A DNA stretch of 64,000 bases from Trinickia symbiotica. GTDB lineage: Bacteria > Pseudomonadota > Gammaproteobacteria > Burkholderiales > Burkholderiaceae. Under the pieces are notes generated by a model that worked only from the letters and a program-made list of their open reading frames with translations, was not told where the DNA came from and did not search any database. Positions within the stretch are counted from its first letter, which is position 1. The number at the start of each line of letters is the position of its first letter. The stretch is from NCBI RefSeq assembly GCF_002934455.1, contig NZ_PTIR01000013.1, positions 119,138 through 183,137 of the forward strand. The letters are read 5' to 3'. The position numbers and the translations under genes are program-made. Positions 30,762 to 44,807 of the stretch are shown here, in pieces.

Positions 30762-31067
30762 TTACCAGCTTGCCTTGGTCAGGCCAGGGATCTCGCCGCG
30801 GAATGCGATTTCGCGAATCTTGTTGCGCGCCAGTCCGAATTTGCGGAACGTGCCGCGCGGACGGCCCGTGATCGCGCAGCGATTGCGCTTGCGCGTCGGG
30901 TTCGCATTGCGGGGCAGTTGCTGCAGGTCGAGGCGAGCCGCGTAGCGCTCTTCTTCCGATTTCGATTGGTCGTCGATGATCGCCTTCAGCGCCGCGCGCT
31001 TTCCTGCGTATTTCGCCGCCAGGCGGGCGCGCTTCTTTTCACGTTCGATCAGTGCCAGTTTAGCCAC
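30762..31067 (-). CDS. rpsN: 30S ribosomal protein S14 (zinc-free type)
   Basis: The protein has 101 residues. [22 protein letters not shown] and [21 protein letters not shown] identify S14. Only one Cys remains in the region where the short C+ form has CxxC pairs, so this is the long C-minus form. Confidence 0.98.
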   Translation of the reverse strand: MAKLALIEREKKRARLAAKYAGKRAALKAIIDDQSKSEEERYAARLDLQQLPRNANPTRKRNRCAITGRPRGTFRKFGLARNKIREIAFRGEIPGLTKASW

Positions 31068-31074
31068 GGTAACC

Positions 31075-31614
31075 TCAGTTTCTGAACGGGAACTTGAAGC
31101 TGGCGAGCAGTGCCTTGGCTTCTTCGTCGGTCTTCGCGGTCGTCGTGATGCTGATGTTCAGCCCACGCAGCGCGTCGATCTTGTCGTAATCGATCTCGGG
31201 GAAAATGATCTGCTCTTTCACACCGATGTTGTAGTTGCCGCGACCGTCGAACGCGCGGCCCGAAACGCCGCGGAAGTCGCGCACGCGCGGCAGCGCCACG
31301 GTGACGAAACGATCGAGGAATTCGAACATCGCTTGACCGCGCAGCGTCACCATCGCACCGATCGGGTAGCCCTGACGGATCTTGAAGCCCGCGATAGCCT
31401 TGCGCGCCTTCGTGACGACGGGCTTCTGACCCGCGATCTTCGTCAGATCGCCGACGGCGTTCTCGATGATCTTCTTGTCCGCGACCGCTTCGCCAAGACC
31501 CATGTTCAGCGTGATCTTCGTGATGCGCGGCACTTCCATGACGGACTTGTAGCCGAACTTCTTGATGAGTTCGGGTACAACGTTCTCTTTGTAAAACTCT
31601 TGCAAACGAGCCAT
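31075..31614 (-). CDS. rplE: 50S ribosomal protein L5
   Basis: The protein has 179 residues. [38 protein letters not shown] and the C-terminal [20 protein letters not shown] are L5 signatures. L5 binds 5S rRNA and contacts the P-site tRNA. Confidence 0.98.
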   Translation of the reverse strand: MARLQEFYKENVVPELIKKFGYKSVMEVPRITKITLNMGLGEAVADKKIIENAVGDLTKIAGQKPVVTKARKAIAGFKIRQGYPIGAMVTLRGQAMFEFLDRFVTVALPRVRDFRGVSGRAFDGRGNYNIGVKEQIIFPEIDYDKIDALRGLNISITTTAKTDEEAKALLASFKFPFRN

Positions 31615-31630
31615 TTTTTACTCCGCAGCG

Positions 31631-31939
31631 TCAGGCGCTAAGCACGGCGCCGGTCGTCTTCAGGAAGCGGACTTTCTTGCCGTCCTCGACCTTGATGCCC
31701 ACGCGCGAAGCCTTGCCGTTCGCGTCGACGAGCGCGACATTCGAAATGTGCAGCGGCATCGACTTGGCTTCCACGCCGCCCGTCGTACCCTTCATCGGGT
31801 TCGGCTTCACGTGCTTCTTGACGAGGTTGAGGCCTTCGACCATCACATGCTCATCCTTGACGGCGAGCACCACGCCACGCTTACCCTTGTCCTTGCCGGT
31901 GATGACGATGACTTCGTCACCCTTGCGAATCTTGTTCAT
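31631..31939 (-). CDS. rplX: 50S ribosomal protein L24
   Basis: The protein has 102 residues. The KOW motif [20 protein letters not shown] lies near the N-terminus and [11 protein letters not shown] follows. L24 is an early assembly protein of the large subunit. Confidence 0.98.
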   Translation of the reverse strand: MNKIRKGDEVIVITGKDKGKRGVVLAVKDEHVMVEGLNLVKKHVKPNPMKGTTGGVEAKSMPLHISNVALVDANGKASRVGIKVEDGKKVRFLKTTGAVLSA

Positions 31940-31948
31940 CGCGACTCC

Positions 31949-32317
31949 TTACAGCACTTCGGGCGCGAGCGAAACGATCTTCATGAACCGTTCGCTACGC
32001 AGCTCACGCGTGACGGGCCCGAAAATGCGGGTGCCGATAGGCTCGAGCTTGTTGTTCAAAAGCACGGCGGCGTTGCCGTCGAACTTGATCAGCGAGCCGT
32101 CCTGGCGACGCACGCCCTTGGCCGTACGGACGACCACGGCGTTGTAGATTTCGCCTTTCTTCACGCGCCCGCGCGGCGTTGCCTCTTTGACGCTCACCTT
32201 GATGATGTCGCCGATGTTGGCGTAACGACGCTTCGAACCGCCGAGCACCTTGATGCACATGACTTCACGCGCACCCGTGTTGTCGGCCACTTCAAGCCGA
32301 GATTCGGTCTGGATCAT
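31949..32317 (-). CDS. rplN: 50S ribosomal protein L14
   Basis: The protein has 122 residues. [20 protein letters not shown] and the C-terminus [13 protein letters not shown] are invariant L14 features. The start ATG at 32317 is fixed by family comparison; 24 upstream codons in the same frame lie in the leader. It is the first gene after the internal promoter at about 32.55 kb. Confidence 0.98.
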   Translation of the reverse strand: MIQTESRLEVADNTGAREVMCIKVLGGSKRRYANIGDIIKVSVKEATPRGRVKKGEIYNAVVVRTAKGVRRQDGSLIKFDGNAAVLLNNKLEPIGTRIFGPVTRELRSERFMKIVSLAPEVL

Positions 32318-32643
32318 GGTTTGTCTTTCCCAACTTAATCCGCCTGCACCACCATGGTTCAGCCGGTCAGTCTTGGTCCCGTCAGCCAATCGGCTGCTTG
32401 GGTTGGAACAGCAGCGACGGCATGCGAAACCGCCATCGCATTCGAGTGAATCCTTCGGACGAGCTTGGGACCCGCCGCTCCCCTTCCGCCCGGACCCCGC
32501 TCGGCTCTACCAGCCCTGACGGACCCCGCAAAAAGAGGGAAGACCGAGATTCTATCAAACGAAATCTCGGTCTTGCAAGCAAAATTACTGCTATTTCAAC
32601 GACTTCTTCGACAGAAGTCGCTTCGATCGGGCACGAGTCGGTG
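32318..32643 (-). promoter_or_regulatory. Leader between the S10 and spc clusters (no gene)
   Basis: This 326-nt gap holds the promoter/stem-loop described separately at 32540-32578, followed by a roughly 220-nt untranslated leader up to rplN. Both strands have short open frames that look non-coding. The length of the leader suggests room for post-transcriptional control, but I found no recognised regulatory motif. Confidence 0.6.
32540..32578 (-). promoter_or_regulatory. Promoter of the spc cluster overlapping a terminator-like stem-loop
   Basis: On the minus strand, TTGCAA (32573-32578) and TAGAAT (32549-32554) are separated by 18 nt, a reasonable sigma-70 promoter. The same DNA forms a 12-bp perfect stem (AAGACCGAGATT / AATCTCGGTCTT, arms 32540-32551 and 32563-32574) followed by CCCTCTTTTT. 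Transcripts arriving from rpsQ could therefore terminate here while new ones start. Confidence 0.65.
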
Positions 32644-32916
32644 TCAGATCACGCGGGCGGCTTCGACGAGACGCGATACCGTCCAGGCTTTCGTCTTCGA
32701 AACCGGACGCGTTTCCTGGATTTCGACGAGATCGCCTTCGTTGTACGTGTTCGCTTCGTCGTGCGCGTGGTACTTCTTCGAACGCACGACGTACTTACCG
32801 TAGATCGGGTGCTGCACGCGATGCTCGACGAGCACGGTGACCGTCTTGTCCATCTTGTTGCTGACGACCTTGCCGACCAGCGTCCGCTTGAGCGAGGTTT
32901 TCACGCTATCGTTCAT
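32644..32916 (-). CDS. rpsQ: 30S ribosomal protein S17
   Basis: The protein has 90 residues. [38 protein letters not shown] and [13 protein letters not shown] are S17 signatures. Its ATG overlaps the rpmC stop (ATGA), giving translational coupling. It is the last gene of the S10 cluster, followed by the leader with the stem-loop. Confidence 0.98.
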   Translation of the reverse strand: MNDSVKTSLKRTLVGKVVSNKMDKTVTVLVEHRVQHPIYGKYVVRSKKYHAHDEANTYNEGDLVEIQETRPVSKTKAWTVSRLVEAARVI

Positions 32917-33107
32917 TTCTGGTTCGCCTTCTGAGTCAGGACGGTCCGCACACGTGCGATGTCGCGACGAACCTTCTTCAGCTGGCTCGTGTTCGTGAGC
33001 TGCTGCGTCGCGAGCTGCATGCGCAGGCCGAATTGCGCTTTCAACAGGTCCGACAGCTCCTTGTTGAGCGCCGCCTTGTCTTTTTGGTGAAGTTCGGAAG
33101 CCTTCAT
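32913..33107 (-). CDS. rpmC: 50S ribosomal protein L29
   Basis: The protein has 64 residues: [20 protein letters not shown] and the helical hairpin ending [12 protein letters not shown]. The second of two adjacent ATGs (33107) has AAGGAG at 6 nt and is preferred over 33110. L29 sits at the nascent-chain exit and contacts trigger factor and SRP. Confidence 0.97.
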   Translation of the reverse strand: MKASELHQKDKAALNKELSDLLKAQFGLRMQLATQQLTNTSQLKKVRRDIARVRTVLTQKANQK

Positions 33108-33117
33108 CATCTGCTCC

Positions 33118-33534
33118 TTAGGCGCCCAACTGACGGACGATGAAGGTCGTCTTGAGCGGCAGCTTCGCTGCAGCCAGACGGAACGCTTCACGCGCCAACT
33201 CTTCGGACACGCCATCCATTTCATATAGCATCTTGCCCGGCTGGATCTCGGCGACGTAGTACTCGGGGTTACCCTTACCGTTACCCATCCGCACTTCAGC
33301 CGGCTTTTGCGAGATCGGCTTGTCGGGGAAGATGCGAATCCAGATGCGGCCGCCGCGCTTGATGTGACGCGTCATGGCACGACGCGCCGCCTCGATTTGA
33401 CGGGCAGTCAAGCGGCCGCGACCGATCGCCTTGAGGCCGAACTCACCGAACGATACGGCGTTGCCGCGCGTCGCTACACCGGTGTTACGACCCTTCTGCT
33501 CTTTGCGATACTTTCTGCGTTTCGGTTGCAGCAT
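33118..33534 (-). CDS. rplP: 50S ribosomal protein L16
   Basis: The protein has 138 residues. [19 protein letters not shown] and [25 protein letters not shown] text (here [20 protein letters not shown]), plus [20 protein letters not shown], identify L16, which is near the A site. It lies 2 nt after rpsC. Confidence 0.98.
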   Translation of the reverse strand: MLQPKRRKYRKEQKGRNTGVATRGNAVSFGEFGLKAIGRGRLTARQIEAARRAMTRHIKRGGRIWIRIFPDKPISQKPAEVRMGNGKGNPEYYVAEIQPGKMLYEMDGVSEELAREAFRLAAAKLPLKTTFIVRQLGA

Positions 33535-33536
33535 CG

Positions 33537-34367
33537 TTATTCTCCAGTCTTGCCGTCGCCTTCGGGCTTGCCGCCGGCACCACCGGCACCGCCGCCACCA
33601 CGGCGGGGACCGCCGCGGCGTTGGCCCGCCGGCGCGCCACCTTCACCGTCGCGACGCGGACGGCGATCGCCACCCGGACGTGCGTTGCGGCGCGGACGCT
33701 TTTCCTCGACAGCCTCTTCGACGACCGGCGCTTCGTTGCGGCCGAGCGTGTCGCCCTTGTAGACCCAGACCTTGACGCCGATGATGCCGTACGTCGTCTT
33801 CGCTTCCGACACGGCGTAATCGATGTCTGCGCGCAGCGTATGGAGCGGCACGCGGCCTTCGCGGTACCACTCGGTGCGCGCGATTTCGATGCCGTTCAGA
33901 CGACCGGCGCTCATGATCTTGATGCCTTGCGCGCCGAGACGCATCGCGTTTTGCATCGCACGCTTCATCGCGCGGCGGAACATGATCCGGCGCTCGAGCT
34001 GCTGCGTGATCGAATCGGCGATCAACTGCGCATCGGTTTCCGGCTTGCGGATTTCCTCGATGTTGACGTGGACCGGCACGCCCATGCGGCGCTGCAGCTC
34101 CGACTTCAACAGCTCGATGTCCTCGCCCTTCTTGCCGATGACGACGCCCGGACGCGAGCTGAAAATCGTGATGCGCGCGTTCTTCGCCGGACGCTCGATG
34201 ACCACGCGGCCGACCGAAGCGTTCTTCAGCTTCTTCTTCAGATACTCACGGACGCCGATGTCTTCCTGCAGCATCGCCGCGAAATTGTTGTTGTTCGCGT
34301 ACCAACGCGAAGCCCAATTGCGGCTGACGGCCAGACGGAAGCCAGTCGGATGAATTTTCTGTCCCAT
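33537..34367 (-). CDS. rpsC: 30S ribosomal protein S3 with long Gly/Arg-rich tail
   Basis: The protein has 276 residues. [20 protein letters not shown], the KH domain with [16 protein letters not shown], and [34 protein letters not shown] core identify S3, part of the mRNA helicase at the entry channel. After the conserved core (about 220 residues) there is a roughly 55-residue low-complexity tail rich in Arg, Gly and Pro. E. coli S3 has 233 residues, so the tail is an added basic extension of the kind found in Burkholderiaceae. Confidence 0.97.
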   Translation of the reverse strand: MGQKIHPTGFRLAVSRNWASRWYANNNNFAAMLQEDIGVREYLKKKLKNASVGRVVIERPAKNARITIFSSRPGVVIGKKGEDIELLKSELQRRMGVPVHVNIEEIRKPETDAQLIADSITQQLERRIMFRRAMKRAMQNAMRLGAQGIKIMSAGRLNGIEIARTEWYREGRVPLHTLRADIDYAVSEAKTTYGIIGVKVWVYKGDTLGRNEAPVVEEAVEEKRPRRNARPGGDRRPRRDGEGGAPAGQRRGGPRRGGGGAGGAGGKPEGDGKTGE

Positions 34368-34378
34368 CGTGTGACCCC

Positions 34379-34708
34379 TTAATTCCCGACCGTCACAGTG
34401 ATGTGACAGGATTGCTTCTCGATGCGATTGCCGCGGCCCTTCGCGCGCGCCGTGAAGCGCTTGAGCGAAGCAGCCTTGTCGACGTAGATGCTCTTGATTT
34501 TGAGCTCGTCGATATCGGCGCCTTCGTTGTGCTCCGCATTCGCGATCGCCGACAGCACGACCTTCTTCACGATGCCAGCCGCCTTCTTCGGCGAGAACGT
34601 CAGGACGTTCAGCGCCTTGTCGACCGGCAAACCGCGGATCTGGTCAGCCACAAGGCGCGTCTTTTGCGCCGAGATGCGGGCACCGCGATGAATTGCTTTC
34701 ACTTCCAT
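34379..34708 (-). CDS. rplV: 50S ribosomal protein L22
   Basis: The protein has 109 residues. [22 protein letters not shown] and the beta-hairpin region near [22 protein letters not shown], which reaches into the exit tunnel and is a macrolide-resistance site, identify L22. Confidence 0.98.
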
Positions 34709-34720
34709 CTTGATTGCCCC

Positions 34721-34996
34721 TTATTTCTTGGCCTTCTTGTCGGCCGCGTGACCCTTGAACGTCCGGGTCAATGCGAACTCGCCAAGCTTGTGGCCGACCA
34801 TGTTTTCCGAGATGTACACCGGAACGTGTTGACGCCCGTTGTGCACGGCGATCGTCAGGCCGATGAAGTCGGGAAGGATCGTCGAACGACGCGACCACGT
34901 CTTGATCGGCTTCTTGTCGCGCGAAGCCACAGCCGCCTCGACCTTCTTCAGCAAATGGGCGTCGCAGAACGGACCTTTTTTAACAGAACGTGCCAT
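34721..34996 (-). CDS. rpsS: 30S ribosomal protein S19
   Basis: The protein has 91 residues. [41 protein letters not shown] and [16 protein letters not shown] are S19 signatures. S19 sits in the head of the small subunit with S13. Confidence 0.98.
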   Translation of the reverse strand: MARSVKKGPFCDAHLLKKVEAAVASRDKKPIKTWSRRSTILPDFIGLTIAVHNGRQHVPVYISENMVGHKLGEFALTRTFKGHAADKKAKK

Positions 34997-35006
34997 TGCC
35001 TACTCC

Positions 35007-35834
35007 TTAACGCTTGTGACGGCGCTGGACGATCATCGTCGTCGTGCGCTTGTTGCGACGGGTGCGATAGCCCTTCGTCGGCGTGCCCCACGGGCTCACC
35101 GGATCGCGGCCCGCGGCAGTACGGCCTTCGCCGCCGCCGTGCGGGTGGTCGATCGGGTTCATCGCCACGCCACGGACGGTCGGGCGGATGCCGCGCCAAC
35201 GGTTGGCACCGGCCTTGCCGATCTGGCGCAGGCTGTGCTCTTCGTTGCCGACTTCACCGATCGTCGCGCGGCACTCGATATGCACGCGGCGGATTTCGCC
35301 CGAGCGCAGGCGGACCTGAGCATACGTGCCTTCGCGCGCGAGGAGCATGGCCGAGGTGCCGGCCGAACGCGCCATCTGCGCGCCCTTGCCAGGCAGCATC
35401 TCGATGCAATGGATCGTCGTACCGACCGGAATGTTGCGGATCGGCAGCGCGTTGCCCGCGCGGATCGGCGCTTCCGAGCCCGACATCAGCTGCGCGCCCA
35501 CCGCCACGCCCTTCGGCGCGATGATGTAGCTACGCTCGCCGTCTGCGTAGAGCACGAGCGCGATATTCGCGCTGCGGTTCGGGTCGTATTCGATACGCTC
35601 GACCTTCGCGGGGATACCGTCCTTCGTGCGACGGAAATCGACCACGCGATAGTGCTGCTTGTGACCGCCACCCTTGTGGCGCGTCGTGATATGGCCGTTG
35701 TTGTTGCGGCCGGCGGTCTTGGATTGCTTGTCGACGAGGGCCGCGAACGGCTTGCCCTTGTGCAGATCCTTGTTGACCACCTTGACCATCGCACGGCGTC
35801 CGGGCGAGGTCGGCTTAACTTTCACGAGTGCCAT
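35007..35834 (-). CDS. rplB: 50S ribosomal protein L2
   Basis: The protein has 275 residues. [20 protein letters not shown], the RNA-binding core and [19 protein letters not shown] identify L2. The conserved histidine in the HPHGGGEGR loop lies near the peptidyl transferase centre. It sits between rplW and rpsS. Confidence 0.99.
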   Translation of the reverse strand: MALVKVKPTSPGRRAMVKVVNKDLHKGKPFAALVDKQSKTAGRNNNGHITTRHKGGGHKQHYRVVDFRRTKDGIPAKVERIEYDPNRSANIALVLYADGERSYIIAPKGVAVGAQLMSGSEAPIRAGNALPIRNIPVGTTIHCIEMLPGKGAQMARSAGTSAMLLAREGTYAQVRLRSGEIRRVHIECRATIGEVGNEEHSLRQIGKAGANRWRGIRPTVRGVAMNPIDHPHGGGEGRTAAGRDPVSPWGTPTKGYRTRRNKRTTTMIVQRRHKR

Positions 35835-35836
35835 GA

Positions 35837-36151
35837 TTACTTGGCCTCCGCTTCAAAGTTGATTTCCTGGCCCGGCTTCAGGCAGACATAGGCCTTCCTG
35901 ACGTCCTTGCGGCGACCCATGAAACGGCCGAAGCGCTTTGCCTTGCCCTTGACGTTGAGCACGTTGACGGATTCGACGTCGACCTTGAAGAGCAGCTCGA
36001 CAGCGGCCTTCACTTCCTGCTTCGTCGCATCCGGCGCGATCTCGAACACCACTTGCTCGTTCTTGTCGGCCACCAGCGTCGCCTTTTCGGAGATCACCGG
36101 CGCGAGCAGGACCTGCATCAAACGATGATCGTTCTTGCGAATCTCGCTCAT
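35837..36151 (-). CDS. rplW: 50S ribosomal protein L23
   Basis: The protein has 104 residues. [24 protein letters not shown] and [19 protein letters not shown] identify L23, the trigger-factor and SRP docking site at the exit tunnel. Its ATG overlaps the rplD stop by 4 nt. Confidence 0.98.
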   Translation of the reverse strand: MSEIRKNDHRLMQVLLAPVISEKATLVADKNEQVVFEIAPDATKQEVKAAVELLFKVDVESVNVLNVKGKAKRFGRFMGRRKDVRKAYVCLKPGQEINFEAEAK

Positions 36152-36768
36152 GACAGCAACTCCTCGATCTGGGCGACCGCAGCCTTCGTGATCAGAACTT
36201 TCTTGAAGTAGATCAACGAGAGCGGATCGGCATAGCGCGGCTCGACAACGGCCACGTTGGCCAGGTTGCGCGACGCGAGGTAGAGGTTCTCGTCGACCGT
36301 GTCCGTAATGATGAGCACGGAATCGAGACCCATGGCTTTGAACTTGCTGGCCAAAAGCTTCGTCTTCGGCGCTTCGAGGACGATATCCTCGACGACCGAC
36401 AGGCGGCCTTCACGGACGAGCTGCGAGAAGATCGAGCAGAGGCCTGCACGATGCATCTTCTTGTTGACCTTGTGCGAGAAGTTCTCTTCGGGCGAGTTCG
36501 GGAAAATCCGACCACCGCCGCGCCAGAGCGGGCTCGACGACATACCGGCGCGGGCACGGCCCGTGCCCTTCTGACGCCACGGCTTCTTCGTCGTGTGCTT
36601 GACCTGCTCGCGGTCTTTCTGCGCACGGTTGCCGCTGCGCGCGTTGGCTTGATACGCGACGACGATCTGGTGAATCAGCGCTTCGTTGTAGTCACGGCCG
36701 AACACGACGTCCGACGCGTTCACGCCCGCGGCTTCCTGACCATTCGCATTGAGGAGCTTCAGTTCCAT
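36148..36768 (-). CDS. rplD: 50S ribosomal protein L4
   Basis: The protein has 206 residues. [46 protein letters not shown] (the tunnel loop) and [17 protein letters not shown] are L4 signatures. In enterics L4 autoregulates the S10 operon. Its start overlaps the rplC stop by one base (TAATG). Confidence 0.98.
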   Translation of the reverse strand: MELKLLNANGQEAAGVNASDVVFGRDYNEALIHQIVVAYQANARSGNRAQKDREQVKHTTKKPWRQKGTGRARAGMSSSPLWRGGGRIFPNSPEENFSHKVNKKMHRAGLCSIFSQLVREGRLSVVEDIVLEAPKTKLLASKFKAMGLDSVLIITDTVDENLYLASRNLANVAVVEPRYADPLSLIYFKKVLITKAAVAQIEELLS

Positions 36769-37427
36769 TATTTCGCCCCCTTGACGGCACGCGCCTTGAC
36801 AGCCGGCGTCACGAAAACTTTGCCGCCCTTCGCGCCCGGCACCGCGCCCTTGACGAGCAGCAGCTTGCGCTCGGCGTCGATACGAGCGATTTCGAGGTTC
36901 TGAACGGTGACGGTATCGTCACCCATGTGGCCGGTCATGCGCTTGCCCGGAAACACGCGACCCGGATCCTGCGCCATACCGATCGAGCCCGGCACGTTGT
37001 GCGAACGCGAGTTACCGTGCGTGGCACGGCCCGAGCTGAAGTTGTATCGCTTGATCGTACCGGCGTAGCCCTTACCGATCGACACACCCTGAACGTCGAT
37101 CTTCTGGCCTACTTCGAAAATATCGATGCCGACCATGGCGCCGACGGCGAGGTCGGCGGCCTTCGCCGCATCGATCTTGAATTCCTTGAGGATTTCACCG
37201 GCTTCAACACCGGCTTTGGCGAGGTGACCTGCCAACGGCTTTGTCACGCGCGACGCACGACGCTTGCCGAATGCCACTTGAACGGCGGTGTAGCCATCCG
37301 TTTCAACGGTCTTGATCTGCGTCACGCGGTTGTCGGACACGTCCAGCACGGTGACGGGGATCGAATCCCCTTCAGCCGTGAAGATACGGGTCATGCCAAC
37401 CTTGCGACCTACGAGTCCAAGGCTCAT
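36768..37427 (-). CDS. rplC: 50S ribosomal protein L3
   Basis: The protein has 219 residues. [20 protein letters not shown] and the central [22 protein letters not shown] loop near the peptidyl transferase centre identify L3. The ATG at 37427 has GGAG upstream; an in-frame ATG four codons earlier is the alternative. Confidence 0.98.
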   Translation of the reverse strand: MSLGLVGRKVGMTRIFTAEGDSIPVTVLDVSDNRVTQIKTVETDGYTAVQVAFGKRRASRVTKPLAGHLAKAGVEAGEILKEFKIDAAKAADLAVGAMVGIDIFEVGQKIDVQGVSIGKGYAGTIKRYNFSSGRATHGNSRSHNVPGSIGMAQDPGRVFPGKRMTGHMGDDTVTVQNLEIARIDAERKLLLVKGAVPGAKGGKVFVTPAVKARAVKGAK

Positions 37428-37602
37428 CGTTTTCTCCATTCCCGACTGCGATTGGCCGGGGCTAATAACGTTGACTTTTTTCGCAAATGCGCGAAAAGCC
37501 TTGCATTATAGCTAGGCTTTTCGTTTTCCGCAAGCAATCAAAGACTTACCGCCGTCGGCGCCGCACAACGAGACCGAGCGGGCCGGCGACGGCACGAAAA
37601 CC

Positions 37603-37914
37603 TTATTGCAGCTTGATCTCGACGTCCACGCCGGCCGGCAGATCGAGCTTCATCAGCGCGTCGACGGTCTTGTCCGTCGGATCGACGATGTCCATCAGCC
37701 GTTGGTGGGTGCGGATTTCGAGCTGATCGCGCGACGTCTTGTTGACGTGCGGCGAACGCAGGATGTCGAAACGCTGGATGCGCGTCGGCAGGGGCACGGG
37801 GCCACGGACGATCGCACCGGTCCGCTTTGCCGTGTCGACGATTTCGGCTGCCGACTGATCGATCAGGCGATAGTCGAATGCCTTCAGGCGAATGCGGATT
37901 TTCTGGTTCTGCAT
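37603..37914 (-). CDS. rpsJ: 30S ribosomal protein S10 (NusE)
   Basis: The protein has 103 residues. [41 protein letters not shown] and [20 protein letters not shown] identify S10. It is also the NusE antitermination factor that partners with NusB and NusG. It is the first gene of the S10 cluster, 187 nt after tuf. Confidence 0.98.
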   Translation of the reverse strand: MQNQKIRIRLKAFDYRLIDQSAAEIVDTAKRTGAIVRGPVPLPTRIQRFDILRSPHVNKTSRDQLEIRTHQRLMDIVDPTDKTVDALMKLDLPAGVDVEIKLQ

Positions 37915-38101
37915 GACGATTCCTTGAAAGAGCGAGGCGGCCTTGCACCGCCGGATTGACGAAAGAACGTAGGGCTGGGCGCCGAACTCGGCAGCCCGCG
38001 CCAGGCCCCTGGTATTGCACTACACAGCTACCGACAGGTGGTTTGCCGCAGGTGGCCCGCTCGAACATGCCGAGCGGGATTCCCGAAGCGAATCGTCGAT
38101 T

Positions 38102-39292
<1,191 letters not shown>

Positions 39293-39370
39293 GATTCGCT
39301 TCTTTCAAAAATAAAGTATCGATGAGAATGCTCAGCCGGTGTTCGAGTCACTGCGCGAGCAACTTCGGGC

Positions 39371-41473
<2,103 letters not shown>

Positions 41474-41625
41474 TTTTATCCTCTATTGGATCGCGCGAAG
41501 CATCTTGAAAAGTCTTCGCGCCCTAACACAAACGGGCGAGGCGCTGAAAAGCGCACCCGCCCGGAAAGTATTTCCGCTTGATTTCGCCTGCGAGCAGACC
41601 GGGAAGGCCGCCGCAAGCGCGATTG

Positions 41626-42096
41626 TTAGAAACGGAAATGCGAGAACGCCTTGTTGGCCTCGGCCATCCGGTGCACTTCGTCGCGCTTTTTCATCGCGCC
41701 GCCGCGACCTTCCGCGGCTTCTTGCAACTCACCGGCGAGACGCAGAGCCATCGACTTCTCGCTGCGCTTCTTCGCGGCCTCACGCAACCAGCGCATCGCC
41801 AATGCCATACGACGCGACGGACGCACTTCGACCGGAACCTGATAGTTCGCCCCACCAACGCGCCGGCTCTTCACTTCGACCACCGGCTTCACGTTGTTGA
41901 GCGCCACCGTGAACACTTCCAGCGGGTCCTTGCCACCCTTGGTCTGGATTTGCTCAAAAGCGCCATAAACGATGCGCTCGGCCACCGACTTCTTGCCCGA
42001 GAGCATCAACACGTTCATGAACTTAGCTACATCAACGTTGCCGAACTTTGGATCCGGCAACACTTCCCGCTTGGGAACTTCGCGACGACGCGGCAT
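41626..42096 (-). CDS. rpsG: 30S ribosomal protein S7
   Basis: The protein has 156 residues. [47 protein letters not shown] and the helical C-terminus [10 protein letters not shown] identify S7. It nucleates assembly of the 30S head and in enterics represses the str operon. Confidence 0.98.
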   Translation of the reverse strand: MPRRREVPKREVLPDPKFGNVDVAKFMNVLMLSGKKSVAERIVYGAFEQIQTKGGKDPLEVFTVALNNVKPVVEVKSRRVGGANYQVPVEVRPSRRMALAMRWLREAAKKRSEKSMALRLAGELQEAAEGRGGAMKKRDEVHRMAEANKAFSHFRF

Positions 42097-42250
42097 GTTT
42101 CTTCCTTTGACGTTTCAGTTGGAGCGCTTGCACGCCCCGCGGCCACCAACTAACCCGATCGATCGCACGACAAACCAGCTTGGCCGGGTGACCACTTACT
42201 CGACAGCACCGGCAATTCCGGCACCACCGCTTTTGATTGCTACCTGCTGC

Positions 42251-42631
42251 TTACTTCGCAGCCTTTGCGCGCTTCGCGCCGTACTTCGAGCGAGCCTGCT
42301 TACGATCCTTGACGCCTTGCGTATCGAGCGAGCCGCGGACCATGTGGTAACGCACACCCGGCAAGTCCTTCACACGGCCGCCGCGAATCAGCACGACGGA
42401 GTGCTCCTGCAGGTTGTGGCCTTCACCACCGATGTACGAAATGACTTCGAAGCCGTTCGTCAGTCGAACCTTGGCGACCTTACGAAGCGCCGAGTTCGGC
42501 TTTTTCGGCGTCGTGGTGTACACACGCGTGCACACACCGCGACGCTGAGGGCAGTTCTGCAGGGCCGGGCTCTTGCTCTTCGTCTCTTCCGAAGCACGGC
42601 CTTTGCGAACCAATTGATTGATGGTTGGCAT
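42251..42631 (-). CDS. rpsL: 30S ribosomal protein S12
   Basis: The protein has 126 residues. [20 protein letters not shown], then [19 protein letters not shown] and [17 protein letters not shown]. The lysines at the streptomycin-contact sites (in TPKKPNS and GGRVKDLPG) are the sensitive wild-type residues. First gene of the str operon. Confidence 0.98.
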   Translation of the reverse strand: MPTINQLVRKGRASEETKSKSPALQNCPQRRGVCTRVYTTTPKKPNSALRKVAKVRLTNGFEVISYIGGEGHNLQEHSVVLIRGGRVKDLPGVRYHMVRGSLDTQGVKDRKQARSKYGAKRAKAAK

Positions 42632-42765
42632 TGTGTATTCCCGAAATTAATCAAAACCGACGCGACGCCTTGCCGGGCAAAGCGGCAGCGCGCCTGCGTC
42701 CAAACCTAAGCCTTCTTCTCCCGTTCCGGGCGAGCGATATTAAAAGCCACGAACAGGAACCCGGC

Positions 42766-42795
42766 ATGATATGGCAAAAACGTCAAGCGCGTCAA
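42766..42795 (-). promoter_or_regulatory. Sigma-70 promoter of the str operon (rpsL-rpsG-fusA-tuf)
   Basis: On the minus strand TTGACG (42790-42795), an 18-nt spacer and TATCAT (42766-42771) lie about 135 nt before the rpsL ATG. A second TTGACG occurs in the spacer. This would give a leader of roughly 125 nt. Confidence 0.7.
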
Positions 42796-42825
42796 TAGTT
42801 TGCGAGCGTTGCCGCGGCGGGGCGC

Positions 42826-44673
42826 TCAGTCGGCGGCGACGACTTCGAGCAATTCGCCCCCGAAACGCTCCAGTTTGCGCGCGCCGATGCCCGGTATCTG
42901 GCGCAGATCGTCGATCGAGTCCGGCGAGCTGCGTGCGATCTCGGCAAGGGTGGCATCGTGAAAAATGACGTAGGCCGGCACCCCGTCGCGCTTCGCCGTA
43001 TCGGTACGCCAGACGCGCAGCCGCTCCCAGCGGGCGCGCTCGCGCGGTGCCATGCCGGCCGTGGGGTCGGCTCGTTGCGCCGAGCGCCCGGAAGCCTGGC
43101 GCGTGCGCTGCGGTTTTGCATAAGGACGCAGGGTGACCGTTCGCTCCCCCTTCAGCACGGGCTTACTCGCCTCCGTCAGCACCAGCGCCCCGAACCCGCC
43201 GTGGTCGACGGCGAGGTAGCCGAACGCCACCAGTTGCCGGAAAACGGCACGCCATTCGGCTTCGGAAAGGCTTCCTCCGATTCCGAACGTGCTGAGGGAT
43301 TCATGGCCGCGCTGCAGTACCTTCTCGGTGCGATTGCCGCGCAGGATATCGATGAGGTGCCCAGCTCCGAAATTGAAGCCGCTCGCGCGTTGAGCGCGGA
43401 ACGCGCACGAGAGCGCCATTTGCGCCTCGCGCGTGGCATCCCACGAGGCAGGCGGCTCCAGGCAGACGTCGCAGTTGCCGCACGGTGCGCTCGTTTCGCC
43501 GAAGTAGTCGAGCAGCCGCACGCGGCGGCAGGAAATTGTCTCGCAAAGACCGAGAAGCGCCTCGAGCTTGGCCGTTTGGACCCGCTTGTGCGCATCGTCG
43601 GCATCGGACTCGTCGATCATCTTGCGCTGCTGCACGACATCGCCAAGGCCATAGGCCATCCACGCGTTCGCGGGCAAGCCGTCGCGGCCCGCGCGGCCCG
43701 TCTCCTGGTAGTAGCCCTCGACGCTCTTCGGCAAATCGAGGTGGGCGACGAAGCGCACGTCGGGCTTGTCGATGCCCATGCCGAACGCGATCGTCGCGCA
43801 GATCACGACGCCTTCCTCGCGCTGGAAAATCTCCTGATGGCGCTGCCGCATCTCGAACTGCATGCCGGCGTGGTACGGCAGCGCGCGTATGCCCTGCGCT
43901 TTCAGCCATTCGGCCGTCTCCTCGACCTTGCGGCGCGACAGGCAGTAGATGACGCCGGCGTCGGTCGTGCCGTCGGCATTCGTATGCTCGGCGCGGATGA
44001 AGTCGAGCAGTTGCGCGCGCGCATTGTCCTTTTCGACGATCCGATAGCGGATGTTCGGGCGATCGAAGCTGGAAACGAAGATGCGCGCGTCGTCGAGCGC
44101 GAGGCGGTGAACGATCTCCTCGCGCGTGATCGCGTCGGCTGTGGCCGTCAGCGCGATGCGCGGCACCGATGGGAACCGCTGGTGAAGCACCGACAGCTGG
44201 ATGTACTCGGGCCGGAAATCGTGTCCCCATTGAGACACGCAATGCGCCTCGTCGATGGCGAACAGGGCGACGCGCGTGCGCTCGAGCAGCTCGAGAAATC
44301 GCGGCGTCATCAGGCGCTCGGGCGCCACGTAGAGCAGGTCGATTTCGCCGTTGCGTAGCGCGCGCTCGGTCGCGGCCGCCTCGGCACCCGAGAGTGTCGA
44401 ATTCAAAAAAGCGGCGCGAACGCCGAGCTCGGTCAGCGCGGCGACCTGATCCTGCATCAGCGCGATCAGCGGCGAGACGACGATGCCGGCGCCGAGACCT
44501 GCCTCGCTGCGCACGAGCGAAGGAATCTGATAGCACAGCGACTTGCCGCCGCCCGTCGGCATGAGGACGAGACAATCGCCGCCACCGGCCACGTGTTCGA
44601 CAATATCGCGCTGCTGCCCTCTGAAAGCGGGATAACCGAAGACTTCGTTGAGGATTTCGAGCGGGCGTGACAT
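42826..44673 (-). CDS. recQ: ATP-dependent DNA helicase RecQ
   Basis: This is a 3'-5' DNA helicase of recombination and fork repair, 615 residues. Walker A is MPTGGGKS with K44, the DEAH box is at D141-H144 ([18 protein letters not shown]), and helicase motif VI is [10 protein letters not shown]. The RQC zinc site has [19 protein letters not shown], followed by a winged helix and an HRDC domain at the C-terminus ([15 protein letters not shown]). It separates the str operon from the toxin island. Confidence 0.97.
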   Translation of the reverse strand: MSRPLEILNEVFGYPAFRGQQRDIVEHVAGGGDCLVLMPTGGGKSLCYQIPSLVRSEAGLGAGIVVSPLIALMQDQVAALTELGVRAAFLNSTLSGAEAAATERALRNGEIDLLYVAPERLMTPRFLELLERTRVALFAIDEAHCVSQWGHDFRPEYIQLSVLHQRFPSVPRIALTATADAITREEIVHRLALDDARIFVSSFDRPNIRYRIVEKDNARAQLLDFIRAEHTNADGTTDAGVIYCLSRRKVEETAEWLKAQGIRALPYHAGMQFEMRQRHQEIFQREEGVVICATIAFGMGIDKPDVRFVAHLDLPKSVEGYYQETGRAGRDGLPANAWMAYGLGDVVQQRKMIDESDADDAHKRVQTAKLEALLGLCETISCRRVRLLDYFGETSAPCGNCDVCLEPPASWDATREAQMALSCAFRAQRASGFNFGAGHLIDILRGNRTEKVLQRGHESLSTFGIGGSLSEAEWRAVFRQLVAFGYLAVDHGGFGALVLTEASKPVLKGERTVTLRPYAKPQRTRQASGRSAQRADPTAGMAPRERARWERLRVWRTDTAKRDGVPAYVIFHDATLAEIARSSPDSIDDLRQIPGIGARKLERFGGELLEVVAAD

Positions 44674-44807
44674 GAAATGGCGAGAAGGGCTGCGGCACTG
44701 GCTGCGGATGGCGCAATTCTAACAACGCGTCGCGCGGCGAGGCCGCCGAGAATGCGTGCGTTGGCCGATCGGCAGATCGCGCTGCCCGCAAACTGGGCCG
44801 AACGGAA

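Noticed and set aside
38054..38078. Stem CCCGCTCG/CGAGCGGG between tuf and rpsJ considered as a terminator
   Set aside because: There is no T run after it on the minus strand, so intrinsic termination is unlikely. It may be only a chance or leader structure.
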